Notes: generated by a model not told the origin, from the letters alone. A DNA stretch of 64,000 bases from Cristatella mucedo (GCA_009760855.2 WPIO01000062.1:1586001-1650000), one strand, 5' to 3'; counted from the first letter of the stretch, positions 1 through 50,050 are shown. Program-made: numbers and translations.

Positions 1-900
1 GCCAAACCAGGCCTCCATATTAATGCTTTCCGCAATACATTTGCGTCCTCAGCCCTTCTGCTTTACCAATCTACCGAACTTCTCTTATTGATGCAATGCT
101 GCAAAAGAACGTTAGTGAACGTCTGCCCTCCCCTGACGCCCTTTGGTTGACGGCTGACCTAAAGAAAGCAAGAAATACCAAACGCAAGCGTTAAAAGGCT
201 GACGAAGTTGAGACTCACTGTCCACCTCTTCACACGTTAAAATTATTGTAGATCATATCGAACCGTTTTATTGACGAATAACTAGTATAAATAAATAAAT
301 CAAGTCACGTACCAACTCTAAAACGTGTAATATCGATCACATTCTTAACGAATCAATCAGGATTCCCTTAATCGTCTGCAACTCGTGCAAAACTTACCAA
401 CTCTGGTCTGTCGTCGCAGCCATGGCTGCCAAATAACACCGAGCTTCACTGGCTTCCTCTCAAGCCTCGAATCGACTTCAAAACTGGCAAACGTTCTCGT
501 GTAAATCGTTGCATATTCCACGAAATGGGTTTGGACAGCATATCTCCAGAAGTATCGACAGTAAATCTGAGTGTCTATTCCAAAGCGACCTTTCAGTAGC
601 CGACCAGATCAACTCAACAGAATCAGTGTGCATACTTTAAGCTATGAAGCATTGCAAAAACTTGTACCTGCTGAAACAGGGATACATTCAAATTGACCTA
701 TGCATCCGGTCTTGACTTCTGTAGGTCAATATTCGCACGTCCCTTGGCCTGTACAATAAGGCACTAACAGTTGGCTCAAAACTGAAGCTAGGCTTGCCTT
801 TCGTAGACTTTGCAATTGCCACATTAGACCGCTTCTAGCTGACATGCACTGGCTCCCTATCGAGCAGTGTATTAACTTAATTTTTGTCATTCATTTTAGG
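1..900 (+). mobile_element. Degenerate L-A LINE, internal part
   Basis: The first 250 bp translate, with breaks, into the linker region before reverse transcriptase (DDLKKARNTKRKR-like). Positions 520-870 match the post-RT part of other L-A copies (CATATCTCC..., then TGACATGCACTGGCTCCCTA). It is full of stops. Confidence 0.55.
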
Positions 901-1021
901 TCTGTTCATTTTCGTGCTCCAGCCTGTCAGAATTACTCGCCAACTCGATAGCCTGTCAGAATTACACGCCAAAAAGATAGAAAGCGGATGGAACGATGCC
1001 GATCCAAACAATCTGATTTTG

Positions 1022-1106
1022 TTTGGAGGCACAGCTCAACTACTTGAGTCAGAAGAGCGGATGGGACGACGCTTGATTCAAGTAGTTGATCTGTGCCTCC
1101 AATCAA
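1022..1106. repeat. Imperfect hairpin of about 25-bp arms
   Basis: The left arm begins TTGGAGGCACAG and continues to about 1050. The right arm (about 1074-1106) is its reverse complement, with about two mismatches. The loop is roughly 25-30 bases. Direct repeats of CTGTCAGAATTAC lie just upstream (about 926 and 953). Confidence 0.7.
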
Positions 1107-1369
1107 CCTTAAATTCTTTGTAGACCATGCCATGACTTTTGTATTATGCTCCCAGAACCTGGAACTCACCCCGGCTGATACCACAAAATCCTCTTGACAT
1201 GGCATTTAAAAAGAAGCAAAAATCCGTCATTCACTGCATTAGCTGGGTCCATGTGAATCGTCCTTTTCACTGAGAAATCGTCATGCTTCCCTCATAGCAG
1301 TGCTTAGGAAATTAAATTCTCGTACAAATATCCAATTCTTATTAAAAATCCTTTCAGTCTTACAAGTTG

Positions 1370-1530
1370 TTGCATGTGCCTGTGGCTTCTGCTGTTGTAA
1401 CTAGCAGAAGTGCCAGACACTCAGGCACATGCCTCAACTGTGGCCAATAGTTGAGCAATTGAAAGAGCCCAGTGTCAGTATGTCACTAATGCAGGTCATA
1501 TTTTGAGTCGTTTGCTGTGGTTGGTCGAAC
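1370..1530 (+). repeat. Dispersed repeat, second copy at 35735-35935
   Basis: Both loci share GCTTCTGCTGTTGTAA-like and TAATGCAG(A/G)T(T/C)ATAT-like blocks in the same order, including a GGCCAA(C/T)AGTT motif. It may be a 5' part of one of the LINEs. No coding assignment was made. Confidence 0.45.
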
Positions 1531-2129
1531 TCACACATGTACTCGCTGAGAGTAATAAAGCGGTCTCGTTTACCACGCACGTTCGCCCGCTGTCTCCGTG
1601 AGACTTCCACAAGACCTGCCGCCTCCGGAGCCACTGTTAAACAACTTTACTTCAACCGCTTTCACCAGTCTACGACATCCTTGCTCTGCGAGTTCGCTAA
1701 CGCACCACCTGAACCTCACAATTCACGGGTCTCACCCCTCACACGATTGAAATCTTTTGGATCTCACATTCAATTCCTTCGAAAATGACATTAAACAAAA
1801 ATCGGGAACTTATTCTGGCGTCTTTAACCGAATGCACTGACTTTGCACCACTTAAGCCAAAGGCAAACACGCATTTGTTCAGCTTCGCTTTCAGTGAACT
1901 CCGTGGCTTAGAGTCATGGTGGATGTTACAAACCGGCGGCCCCCTCTACCTTTAATACCACCAGTAATACCAAAGATCAAGCAATTTAATAAAACGTTGC
2001 TCGCTCACAGCAAAAGGCTAATTAAAACATCGTATGCTTTAAATAGCAGAACAACTATTTAGCATAAGGTGAGCTGAAATTTGAGTCATCATAATTTTTC
2101 AAGGTGGCTCATCTGAGATAGTGCATGTA

Positions 2130-2292
2130 ACCCCTAACCATGTTATTCATTTTGTTTGTTTTTCAAGCATGATTTTACTTACTATTCTATTGCGTATCAC
2201 TTTGCAGCAAACGTAAAGCGCCTAGAAAGAGATTAAGTTCTCTGAGGGCGCTTTATCAAGTGCAATATTATTATTATATTATTATTATTAAT
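2130..2292 (+). mobile_element. L-A LINE 3' tail
   Basis: It contains the hallmark GTAAAGCGCCTAGAAAGAG...TTCTCTGAGGGCGCTTTAT hairpin and a terminal ATT microsatellite. Confidence 0.85.
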
Positions 2293-3402
2293 GACCAGTT
2301 CCACCTTAACGGCCTGTTTATGCCAAGCAGCTGCTACTAGAGCTTCCATCGAGGTGGAATAACCAATAAGTTGGCGAAAACCACTGTTAGGCGAAAGGAA
2401 AGCTGCTTGGTCTGCCTGCACCTGCCCTCTCTAGGACCACACAGTCACAATGAACCCTCACCTAGAAAAACCCCTGCCTCCAACAGGACCAGGAGCTTAG
2501 CCAAAGTCAATTATTTAGCAGAAATTCGGTTTAGAACAGTAGCTGCCTTGTGCTACTCAGCACCAGATGACCAGGGCAGCAAAGCTCTTGATCGCTTGCT
2601 ACAAGCCAGGTAATATATAGGAAGGTAAAGCAGAACAAGAGCTCACGCCAAGGAGATCCACCAATTGATAGGGGTCATGGCTGGTGGGAGAGGGACCGAG
2701 AACATTCCAAGTATTGCAAAAGAGCACTTTTTACATCTTCCCAGCTGCTTACGAAACCACTGGCCAGTAAAGTGGCAGTTGCCTTGTAGGTTCAACATGT
2801 GTCATCGTCCTGCTTGGAAGGATGGAACAAACATGGGTATACCATTCAGGGTAGCACAGCTGCTTGCTAACAAGGCACTGCTTCACTGTACAGGAAAAGC
2901 GGTTCCACGGCACAATAAAATTCAATTAGTAACTGCGTATTGCTTAGGCAAAGCGCTATAGCAGCAAATCGAACAGTGGCAAGACCACACTGCTAAGCAG
3001 TGTCAAAAACGCAGTCACCGATGCATAACCTGCCAATGTGGCAAATCTATTTTTCAGTGATGCTATAACAGCACAGCCAGGTGTACGATAGGAGTACAAA
3101 GCCTCTCGAGGGATGAATGAGTTAACACTTGGGAAATCCGAATCAAGCCGAGGCAGCTGACCCAAAGATTCACCTGAAGGATTTCATAATAATGGCAGTG
3201 ATCACCATGTTCAGATGAACGCTCGCTTTATCACTGTTTCCGGTTGACCAAACAGAATTTATCTGGCCAGCATGCTAGTGAGCTGCCAATAGACGAACAG
3301 TAAACGCTCAGCAGTTCCAGAGGTGTGGCATAGGTCAGCACCGGTTTCACAGCTCCCACAAGGCACACCAGCCATAGATGCAGAGTGATTCCAGTACTGA
3401 AC

Positions 3403-30836
<27,434 letters not shown>

Positions 30837-31260
30837 ATCGTAGGCCTAGAAAGAAAGACACTTGATAAGTAAAGCGGCGCCTCAGTGTTAAAAATCTTTC
30901 GTTAGACGCGGACGCCCCTTAAAAAGATCAACTAGCCAAAAACTGCTTGCGGCCCATGCGATAGAACTAATACAAGGCAACAGAAAAATCCCCGAGAGGC
31001 AACCACAGCACTAAATGATGTACCTCTAGCCGGCGAAGCAATAAAGAGAGGGCAGGCTAGGCCAAAGCCAAAATGAGTCATAAAATAGCGAACGCATAGT
31101 TGCAGACATATACACTACACGCAGATACATCCGGCGAGCTCAATCCTGAGGAGCAGTCTACGACATAACCGGTGGCTTCACGCGGTCAATCACAAAAACA
31201 GCCAAATATAAAAGAATAAGCTGCACAAATTTAATGTTCACAAAGCTTCACGGCTCATAC

Positions 31261-31600
31261 CTTTCAATTTCTCCAGTAAGCAAAGAAACCAAAATCAGCA
31301 TAAACTCTTTTTACCGGGTGAGCGGCAGAGGCAACCCCGCCGCGCTACCGCCATTAAGTCACCAATACAGCGAATCCAGCACGACGGACGAGGTCACGGC
31401 CTTTGAGTGCACGCGATTTGCCCGCTAGCTGTAGTTAACTTGGTCGTACTGCTCGGTTTTATTGCTCAGATGGTCTCCGAATCACCAGACGCAGACACGT
31501 CAGATATTACGCTCTCTAAAAAGGATGCCGAGTTTTACCTTCGTGTCAGAGAAGCAAGTCGTGCAGTCTCGGTCGGTGAATAACCTTGGCATCTTTATCC
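31261..31600 (-). promoter_or_regulatory. Candidate CLASRP 5' UTR exon and promoter region
   Basis: CLASRP exon 1 starts at a splice acceptor, so a non-coding exon must lie upstream. Two plausible minus-strand donors are present: GAAAG/GTATGAG with exon end 31261, and CACGAAG/GTAAAAC with exon end 31539. The stretch 31310-31435 is more GC- and CpG-rich than its surroundings. The transcription start was not identified. Confidence 0.35.
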
Positions 31601-31609
31601 TGCTAGAGC

Positions 31610-32940
31610 TCTCTACCGCGGAGGGATGGCCCTACGTTGCGCTTTGCCTTGGTGATGCCGGCGGATGGAGTGATTGGGCCCGGAACCCTACCCAAGAGGC
31701 ACGCCTGTAGCCAGCCACTCTCTCTCGCACCTACGGCTATGGGGTGGGGGTCAATGTGCATAGCGAGGTCGCGACGGTGGGAGAGGGAGGGACCGGGAAA
31801 GGAAAATGGGATAATACAAAAACTGGAGCTTCGATAAGTTAGTCCGTTCACCGTACCTTTCGGTAAATCCACACTTTCATTCTCTCACACATGACCTAAG
31901 GATCTGGCTCATTCGTGAAGAAGTCAGAAAGCGTGTTAAAGCCTTAGTGCACTAGCCTAACGGTGAAGCTCATAGGATAGAGTATTGATTAGTCCAGACA
32001 ACCAAATGCTGTAGGCGTGTGTCGATCTATTGGTGAAACAATGTTTTGCTCTTAAAATAATTATCAGTACGAGCGGAAATTTCAGGGAGAAAGTTGTGCA
32101 AGAGTATTAGATCAGTTATCCGGGTCATTTTAGCTAGCAGGTGCGAACTGACTGATTGCTGACCGCCCGCTGCACATTAACAGCAGAGTCAGTATTCTTA
32201 TCGCGAAAGCCGGTAGAAGAATTGGCAAGGTAGAGGCATGCGGTAGTGCTATACTGTACGGCTGTTGACGTGGCGTAAGTGTTTTGAGCATGGCAATTTT
32301 GACGCATCACATTCCGCAGACTTTGATTGATGCTTTATAAGACGTTGGGTTGTGCAAAAGTTTCGCGGACATTGCCTTAGTGCCTAATTAAACAGTAGCA
32401 CGATAGCTACCCGGAGAAAAAATAGAACTGGTAATTCAAATAGTTTTTTGAGTATGTTACGTAAAATAATATTCGTTAAAGAATAATCGCCACAGTTAAA
32501 AGAGCTTCTTAGGGCAATCGAACGGATTGTAAAAATGACTACCTCAGCGATTGGTGCGTTGTTTTGGGGTGGGGTTTTTTACCCTTTTTGCAGTCTAAGG
32601 TGCTCTCATTACTCCCAAGTTGGAGAACGGATCGGCGATCCAGACAAATACATGGAAGAAACGCGACGCAGCTAAAGAGACTGCCCGGCACGGAGCGGCA
32701 GATGGGTGTCGGAGATCAAGGAGCAGAGAGAGGAAAGGAAGAAATAAAAAAGAAGAGAGAATGGAAGACAGGGGGAGAGAGAAGGAGAGAGAGGGAGAGA
32801 GAGAGAGAGAAAAAGAGAGAGAGAGAAAAAGAGAGAGAGAGAGAGAGAGACAAGGAAGGGGAGGCAGACTCCGATCCTCAACAGAAAATTAATTACAGTA
32901 TTGAGCTATTGAGACTGAGCTGATCAGGCATAGTGAAGTA
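31610..32940. other. Intergenic, no gene recognised
   Basis: This lies upstream of CLASRP. A purine-rich GA/AAAAGAGA tract spans about 32705-32850 and accounts for the open frames on both strands. Nothing else was supported. Confidence 0.5.
32755..32850. repeat. Imperfect GA-rich microsatellite
   Basis: GAGAGA is interspersed with AAAAGAGAG blocks. Translations give meaningless Arg/Glu runs. Confidence 0.9.
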
Positions 32941-32949
32941 AAGGTACGC

Positions 32950-33098
32950 AATTTAACAGCCTCATTTGTATTACGGTAGAAGAGATTTTACGTATATCAC
33001 TTCGCTTTCAGCAGACAGTAAAGAGCTGTCTGCTGTAGGGTTCAAAGCCCTGACTGGCTGGTAAAGTTCGAGCACCTTACCACTAGACTAAGGGCCGT
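32950..33098 (-). mobile_element. SINE-A copy, minus strand
   Basis: It starts AACAGCCTCATTTGTATTAC and ends in a tRNA-like head. On the minus strand the head reads TAGTCTAGTGGTAAGGTGCT and GGGCTTTGAACCCTA. The head is part of the 112-bp duplication. Confidence 0.75.
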
Positions 33099-33270
33099 AG
33101 TAGTATGAGTGTTGCTTCCTGACCTCTGAACGAGTACTAATAAAGAAACCTTCGCTACGCCCTGACTGGCTGGTAAAGTTCGAGCACCTTACCACTAGAC
33201 TAGGGGCCGTAGTAGTATGAGTGTTGCTGCCTGACCTCTGAACGAGTACTAATAAAGAAACCCTCGCTAC
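33047..33270. repeat. 112-bp tandem duplication of a SINE head plus flank
   Basis: Copies at 33047-33158 and 33159-33270 differ at only a few positions. Each holds the tRNA-like head of SINE-A and about 55 bp of flank ending CGCTAC. Confidence 0.92.
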
Positions 33271-33949
33271 AGGCAAATCTGACGTAGTCGGTTGCGACTC
33301 TATAATAGGCTTGCTTGCATTTGGCTGCAATGCTTTGGGGGGGAGGGAGGTGGTGTTTTGACCCTGTTAAGGAGGTTGAGTTTATCAACTTGGGCCGAAC
33401 GTGACGGACGGACGTACCTAGGAACTTTTTTGGGCTACGCATCCCTTCCGTAGTTCCAAATTGCAGTAATGTTATGTTAAGGAGTTTTCAAAAGCGACCT
33501 CAATACCTAAGTGAATTTCGTTTCACATACAATAGCATTCTCGTCGCTCCCGAAAGCAATTTTACACTAAGGGATCGACACCTGATCCTCCTCTGTCTTT
33601 AGAATGTGCTGATGAGATTCACGATACCCTTTCCAGTTTTTATGGGAATATAAAAATGGCTTGCGTAATAGAGTCCAGTTGACTGAACGTGGGCGGGATT
33701 TAGAAAATCTGCAAAAGTTCTTATCGACATTGTTCCTTGCTAGTTGTTTCGTCCAGTGCTTTATTTGCCATGAGCAAATATCCAACTTCTACAGTGCAGT
33801 ATGGAGAAAACTTCTTAATGGCTGCTGGTCAGTTTCTTCTAATGTTAGTTGGCTCTCAGTAAAAAAGCTCTAATCTAAGGATGCAATTCGCAGACTCTTA
33901 AGGAACGTCAAGTAAACGCCCGGAATGAGCTGCAGGCTTGCTTGAGATA

Positions 33950-33967
33950 TGAGAGAGAGAGAGAGAG
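33950..33967. repeat. Short (GA)n microsatellite
   Basis: About nine GA units. Confidence 0.9.
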
Positions 33968-34109
33968 TGCTCGCGCGGTATCTTTTTCGATGCGTCTCCT
34001 TCATCGCCTTAACCGTGGACGGGCCCTATTACACTAACCTTTGTCATACAGTAGTCTCGCTAGTTCTCGCGCTAAATTAAAACCTTTTAGTGATATGGCC
34101 TTCTGCTTA

Positions 34110-34235
34110 CAATAAGAATAACAATATTAATAATAATGCACTTGATAAAGCGCCCTCAGAGAACTTAATCTCTTTCTAGGCGCTTTACATTTGCTGCAAA
34201 GGGAAATGCAATTGAATAGTAAGTAATCATGCTTG
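34110..34235 (-). mobile_element. L-A tail fragment, minus strand
   Basis: AATATTAATAATAATGCACT is followed by GATAAAGCGCCCTCAGAGAA...CTTTCTAGGCGCTTTACATT, the L-A 3' end in reverse complement. Confidence 0.88.
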
Positions 34236-35734
34236 AAAAACAAACAAAATTAATATGCTTTTATACAAGGAAAGCATGCTTGTATACAAGGAAAGTATGG
34301 AACTCGCTTCTCATTCTATCATCACCCGCATTGACTTTGAAGCATCATTTAAGTCCCATCCAACCATGCATTCGTTCCAACCAGCTTTCCCTCACCCCAA
34401 GTAACTTGTCATTTGTTCCTACGTGCTTTGATTACCAAATTGAGGACGATACAGCGCATATTACTAACCAGATTTCCTCTTCACCGGTGGCCCCTTGGTG
34501 TCATCTTGTGTACTTTTGCGTGATAGTTCAAGCACTGTATAGGAGTGCTTTCGTGAGCTCGCCTAAGCATAGTACTTACCTCTCATGCCATTTGTATTCG
34601 GTTGGTCGACGGCATTTGGCCATGCACCTTGTGCGATCTGGAGATTGAGGGGAATGTGGCTTTGCTATTTGTAGTCTGTGGGCCTGTGGCGTTAATGGCC
34701 TTGTTATTCCCGCTAAGGCCAGTTTATGGTCCTGTAAGTCGTTGTGGGCCACTTTATGGGCCATTGCCAGTTTATGGCGGTGATGGCTTATGAGGTGCGA
34801 GTCACGTCCTGCTAAGGCATAGGGTGTTTCGAGGGAACGCCGGACTGGGTTGTCGTGTGCATACCCGCCGCGGCGTCCGCGGAAATCCAAGTTTTGATTA
34901 AGCCAGCGAAGGCCCGCGTGTGCTATCGCGTGTGCACCGTTCGCATTCAAATTTACCATTAATCCTTGATTTTTGCTTTTCTTGCAACGATTTGTAAAGC
35001 ACGTGCATGGGTAGAGATTTCTTTCCGCTAAGGTGCTATACACAAACAATTATTGTTAATATTGTGGCTGTCACTCCATTTACTGACGATGGAATGAGTT
35101 TGGTGAGAATGGCGGAAAGTGTTACTGAATTTATTATGAATAGTGCTACTTTCTCTTTCACTAACAGGGGCTAATTCGACGTGCCTCGCGCCTACCTTCC
35201 CATCAGACTGGCGGTGAATTAGTGAAAATAATTAGGCTTCATCTAGAAATTTTTAATTTTCAATGATAGCATTTGAATAAGTATTGGAGCTTAAAGTGCT
35301 TTTTATCTGGCGAGTGAAAATATTTCAGGCTGATTTAAAACTCTCGGTCGCAAAACACCAATAGCTAATTCAATCACTTTTACGTTCGACGAGAGACTTG
35401 GCAAGCGGCGGATATGAATCGGGCAGTGCTTGGCTAGGAGGCACGCGGCTAGCTTGCAGGTTGTAGCTGCATTGGTGCTCTTGCTTATTTTAAACCACAG
35501 ATTCAAATAATAGTTCCCATGTGTTTGTATTTTCTTTTACGATAGGCTGAGAGGATTCTACTCTTCTGTGTTGCCTAGGGAAACTGAAGGCGGTAGAACT
35601 TGGCTGACTCCCGCTCATGGAGCCCTCACTTAGCTGCAACTCCAACCCAGGCTACAGGGTGGAGTTCTGCAGCTGACAAATCTTCATTGTCCTCAGCAAT
35701 CGGGTGTAGGCCTCTCTGGATTATCTGTCGCTTT

Positions 35735-35935
35735 AGATATGTGGTGTGCGCCTGCAGCTTCTGCTGTAATTAGGCTTCTGCTGCTGTAATTATCGAAGCG
35801 CCTGACACTAATGCACGTGCCTCATCTGCGGCCAACAGTTAAGCCCTTGAAGCAGCAAAGCGTCAGGCTACTAATGCAGATTATATTTCGTGTCGTTGCT
35901 GCGATTGATTGAGATGCCATATATGTGCGCGATCT
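35735..35935 (+). repeat. Dispersed repeat, partner of 1370-1530
   Basis: TGCAGCTTCTGCTGTAATTA...GGCCAACAGTTAAG...CTAATGCAGATTATATT matches the locus at 1370-1530 in order and strand. It also contains an internal short duplication of GGCTTCTGCTG. Confidence 0.45.
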
Positions 35936-36277
35936 TTTACATTTTTAATCATTTTACAACCCATCATAAAGCCATGCAGAGTAAGTAGTTCCAATCTGCA
36001 GTCAACAGTCTTAAGTATCAAATAACAAAGAAAAAGTGAGAAGTATGAGTTGAACAGTAGCACATGCTGAGCAAAACCAGTTTGAGCCAACAATAACTGA
36101 ATGCAAGTTATAGTTGTACATCTCAAATTTCTCCGATTTGAAGATCAACCTAGCGACCGTATTTAGGACTAAAAAAGATAAGCGATAAAAATATTCATTT
36201 GCCCAGCGTCATACGAGAGCTGAATCTTTATCCATAGCGCTAGGAGCTGAAGTACCCTGAAACCATGGCTGTGCTAA

Positions 36278-36285
36278 TGACGTCA
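36278..36285. promoter_or_regulatory. CRE-like palindrome TGACGTCA
   Basis: This is a perfect 8-bp CREB/ATF-type site in a locally GC-richer stretch (about 36260-36340). No gene start was found beside it, so function is only a possibility. Confidence 0.25.
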
Positions 36286-37184
36286 CGCGGCGAGCGCACG
36301 TAGAGGCTGACAGTCGCAGTCAGCTTGGCAGCTTCGCCAAAACGAGTTGTAGCAGTCTAGCTACAAGACGTAGGCAGCAATTAAGTCATGGGTAGCGCGA
36401 ATCTGATAACTGGTCATGGGTCTTCGAATAAGCTTGTCAAAGTGAATCGAGATTGCTATCGTTACGATGATACGACAGTGATGTAGCTGCTCCCGAGCTA
36501 AGTTCCTTCGCACCAAGCAAAGCTTGCACGTAACTGGCGTTAGACCTCGGTGGAAAGCGATAGAATGCTGGTTGAATCAGCACCTCAAAGCTCGGCTGGC
36601 GAGTCGTATAGGTTGCACCAATCCACGAAGGTATGCCGATGATAGCACGATAGCACGAGAGCAATCGTTAGTGCTACGCGTCAATAACGATATCTCCACG
36701 TGATTTCCGGCATCATATTCCGAAGCAAAAGAGGGCCATATCTGCCCACGAAAAAGGCACACAGGAAAGATGACAAGTCACTTTGGATCATCCTTTTGTA
36801 AGATATAAGCCGCAGGTAATGATATTTTGGTTTCAAATTATTATAGCTCAAGAACCTTAAATAATCTCTAAAAACTATAAAATATGTTACAAAATGTTAT
36901 AAAATGGCTGGGTTAGCATACCAAAGTTTCACTATAGAACTTCAAGGGTCGAAGAACAGTTCTTGCGAAGTTTACGAGTGACTATTAGTTGAGATCCGAC
37001 CATCACATGAGACGAATTGGGACGATTTGGGCTTGCGGGTCGGTGCGATTTGAACCATGCCAAGTCCTCACCCGTCAGGTCTCACCGAACGGTCTGTTGA
37101 AGCGACGGTGGTACCATCTCTACTATTGGCAGTATTTTTATTCTGCAAGGAGAGGAGTGATTAACGGCAAATAATCTCCTGCTG

Positions 37185-37415
37185 CCGTCTGGGGCTTATC
37201 CCTTCCAGCCCACCTGAGCTGCTACTTAATGCTACTCACCATCTCAACTGCCTCTTGACTCAGCTAAGCTTTTCCTTTTCTCTTTATTGCGTGAGATGAA
37301 ATCTATTTACTCATGAACTCGCACTCAAAGCCGCTTAGGCTCTGAGCTTGTTATGCAAAACTCACTTAGTCTTGGTGACTTTGTTGACTTACAGATGGAG
37401 ATAAATTATTCCGTC
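37185..37415 (+). mobile_element. L-B 3' fragment, plus strand
   Basis: A diverged C-terminal L-B end (GCGTGAGATGAAATCTATT, then AGCCGCTTAGGCTCTGAG) finishes in GATGGAGATAAATTATT. Confidence 0.7.
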
Positions 37416-37419
37416 ACAT

Positions 37420-38895
37420 AGCTCGTTAATCCAGATTGCAATTTTTCTGAAAATTTTTCCATCTGAATGATACTTCTCGAGAACCTCTGAAAAAAGGAGC
37501 AACAATACAGAAACTACCTTGCGCAGATCTTAAAACCCATTAGATTTGTGTAGTAATTTTCTTAAGTGGAGCTGTTGCAAGCGATTGAGGTTTGACAAGT
37601 AGCAGAAAATCCATAAATACAGTGTGTAGTCCTTATGGAAAGCGATTACATTAGGACAGTAGCCTTTATTGCATTAACTAAATGGCAACATAGACTTTTC
37701 TTGACCCAAAATTTAGCCGAAAAGTTTTGCAAGAAAGCTGTCAGCACCACAGCAACAGCGAGCCAGAGCTGGCGGTCAGAACATTGGTGCTCTCCAAGAG
37801 ATCATCCGGCAGAACTTGCTGCTATTGCTATCTTAGACCCCCATCTTGAATCCTGGCGATATGCGAATTCGGAATGTGAACTAGTGAGCACATCATTGGT
37901 CGAGATAAGATGGTCTGAGCTGTACGGTGGCTGAGCGATATCCGTGCCGCATCAGCCACCTGGTCACCTGGTCACCCAGTAACCACTGCTTTCCGTACGG
38001 GATAGCGTTCTCGTAGCTTACAATAGTAGGAAGCAGATGATCAAGCAGCTCCACCGCGCATTTAATAAACACAATATGAAGTCAAATTTTTGCATAATTT
38101 ACTTAATCCTTGCGATTTAATTTAATAACAGCAGAAGCTGTTAAGGCAAGAAATACTTGAATACTCTTTGGTCAGGCTTTCCATATTGTTGTGATTCAAG
38201 TTCCTCCAGACCGTAGGGCTCTCCTGTCATCAAGCATCGAATTGGACTTGGATTGGTAAACAGAGCTCTTAGCGATGCACTACAGTATCGTATGTGAAGT
38301 TCAATGTTTAGCTCAACAAGGGACGCTCACGATGGGAATCTTGAGAAAGCTTTATAGGAGCAACGCCTTTGATCAGCATCCTGGTTACTTGTCATGCTCC
38401 ATAGGAGATACTTGCATTCTGACAAGCATTTTCACTCTCCCAATAATTGAACCTACTTATTTCAGCCTTATTTATTTGTAATTGAAATCGGTGCTACGTC
38501 TGCGTCAGAACATCATAGTAAGATCTATTTATATTGCCTTATTATCATGTTGTTGATTTTTGGATTCGTCATAATTTCAAGAATGCTAAAACTATCCAAA
38601 AATTATTTCTTTCTGCTCTTCAGCACCACAATTTCTTGCGCTCAGTTATATTTTAGTCAGGAAATCACAAAGAACAGAAATTTACCGAGTCCAAACTTCA
38701 GGTAGCAAATGGTTGATTACGCTCATAGACTACGCTCTGCCATTTATAACTTTTTTGTGCTTTCTGCCTCTCTTGTCACGAAATATATCATACACAGAGA
38801 AGTAATTTTTAACGTAGCTCAGAAAGTGGAGAAAAGACGCCAAGTGAAAATCTCTGATCAATATTAATTTATATCTAGCTGCAACCTAAAAGGGA
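37420..38895. other. Intergenic, no gene recognised
   Basis: It lies downstream of the EGF protein gene. A 99-residue plus-strand open frame at 37635-37934 has no recognisable motif or splice support. Confidence 0.4.
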
Positions 38896-38901
38896 TTTAT
38901 T
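38896..38901 (-). terminator. AATAAA poly(A) signal of the EGF membrane protein gene
   Basis: A canonical minus-strand hexamer lies 81 bp past the stop codon. It fits a short 3' UTR for the EGF protein gene. Confidence 0.5.
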
Positions 38902-38981
38902 AGTTGGCGTCTTATTATTATGTGTATGCGTTGTCAGCTTTCTTTACCATCGAATGGCGCAGCCAGCTCGGAAAGAAGCAG

Positions 38982-48673
<9,692 letters not shown>

Positions 48674-50050
48674 CTGATTTAGAATAAAATATACGCGAAA
48701 GCCATCATCAGTACGACAGTGCTTGGAAATTGAACATCTTCAAAGGATTCTTCTGATAACTTGATGGCACAGAAAAAGGAACTAGCTAAAAGCTAGAGGA
48801 CTAGTAGCCTCCATATAGCAGGTGTACCATAATATTATACCTGACTGCTAAGCCGTCCAGAAATATTCAAAACTCTTTATTTTAGCTTATATGGATGACA
48901 CGCATGTTGCATTGCGATAGTCAAACGACTGAATGCGAATAGACCATTATTAAGTTCTGGGATAAAAGTGAATTTTCAGGTAGTTTATCAGATGCCTAAA
49001 AAACAAATGCCACGTAATTTAAGTGCATAGAATAGATATGAAAAACGCGAAGCAATGCAAAAATGCAGAGAGAAACTTTAGGTTACAGCTGCCCTTTGTC
49101 GTTTGAATTTCGAATGCGTGCCTACGGGGCTACTGAAAAAAACTAAAGAGCTACTTCTCGGACGACATGGCGCATACATGTTAGACTTCTAAAAAGACAC
49201 TTTGTCCCCACGCGAGCCTCTAGGGGTAACTTGTTATTGCTAAAAACTTGCTTTCCAGCACGCTCAATCAGAGTACAACGACCTAAAACAGACGGGAGTT
49301 GGTCAGAGACTTAATTCCATCAAATAATAGCTACTTGAACGCAGTTGCGTACAAATATGACAAGCAACGCAAGTCAAGATAACATAAATGATAGAAATAA
49401 ACCACTGTATTCTGTGCGCTCAAAGTTGACCGGTTTTTATCTGTTAATATGATTTTAGGAAAATAAAACATTAGGTTTATAAAAATATAGACACATTTTT
49501 CTAGCTCGCCTGAAATACCTCGGAAGGAAACTAGAGAGAAACTACTATATTTGACCGATGCATTCATTAACAGAAAGATCATCGGTACTAAATGAAGTGA
49601 GATGAGTCGCGAGATGCTCTTCAGAAGAATGAAGAATCTGAAGGCGTTGCAAGCATCTGAGAGCTCAACAAAAGTCTCACAACAGTTGTCGTTTCTATAG
49701 CAAAGAATAGACGATCATTTTTGTTTACAAGATATTGTCTTTGCTGTGCTTACAGTTGTTGCTTTGCTGCCAGCTGGTTTTTCGGCTGAAGATGGAAAGT
49801 CTCTGAACAATTCAAAAGAAGCTGCTCACCAGGATTGATGATGAAACTTTCATTAACATCCGCTACGGAGAAAATGGTATGAATGAATGCAGAGAAAGCA
49901 TCGATGCATTCATTCGCTGTGTTGAGACTCTGCAGACAGCCATAACAAGCTTTTTGCTCTTAATGGCTAAAGGTGTACATTTCCCATAACGGCAATATCT
50001 ATACAATAGAAATCGCAAAATATTGCACTTACAATACCATATAAGAATTA
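48674..50050 (-). other. Intron or upstream flank of the EGF gene
   Basis: AT-rich; nothing recognised. Confidence 0.4.

Larger units (their letters stand above)
34240..37180. other. Intergenic, mostly unassigned
   Basis: It holds the second copy of the dispersed repeat (35735-35935) and a CRE-like octamer at 36278. Open frames here have no motif, splice or homology support. Confidence 0.45.

Noticed and set aside
37635-37934. 99-residue plus-strand frame starting MESDYIRTVAF
   Set aside because: No recognisable motif, no convincing splice sites and no repeat-family match, so it is not called as a gene.
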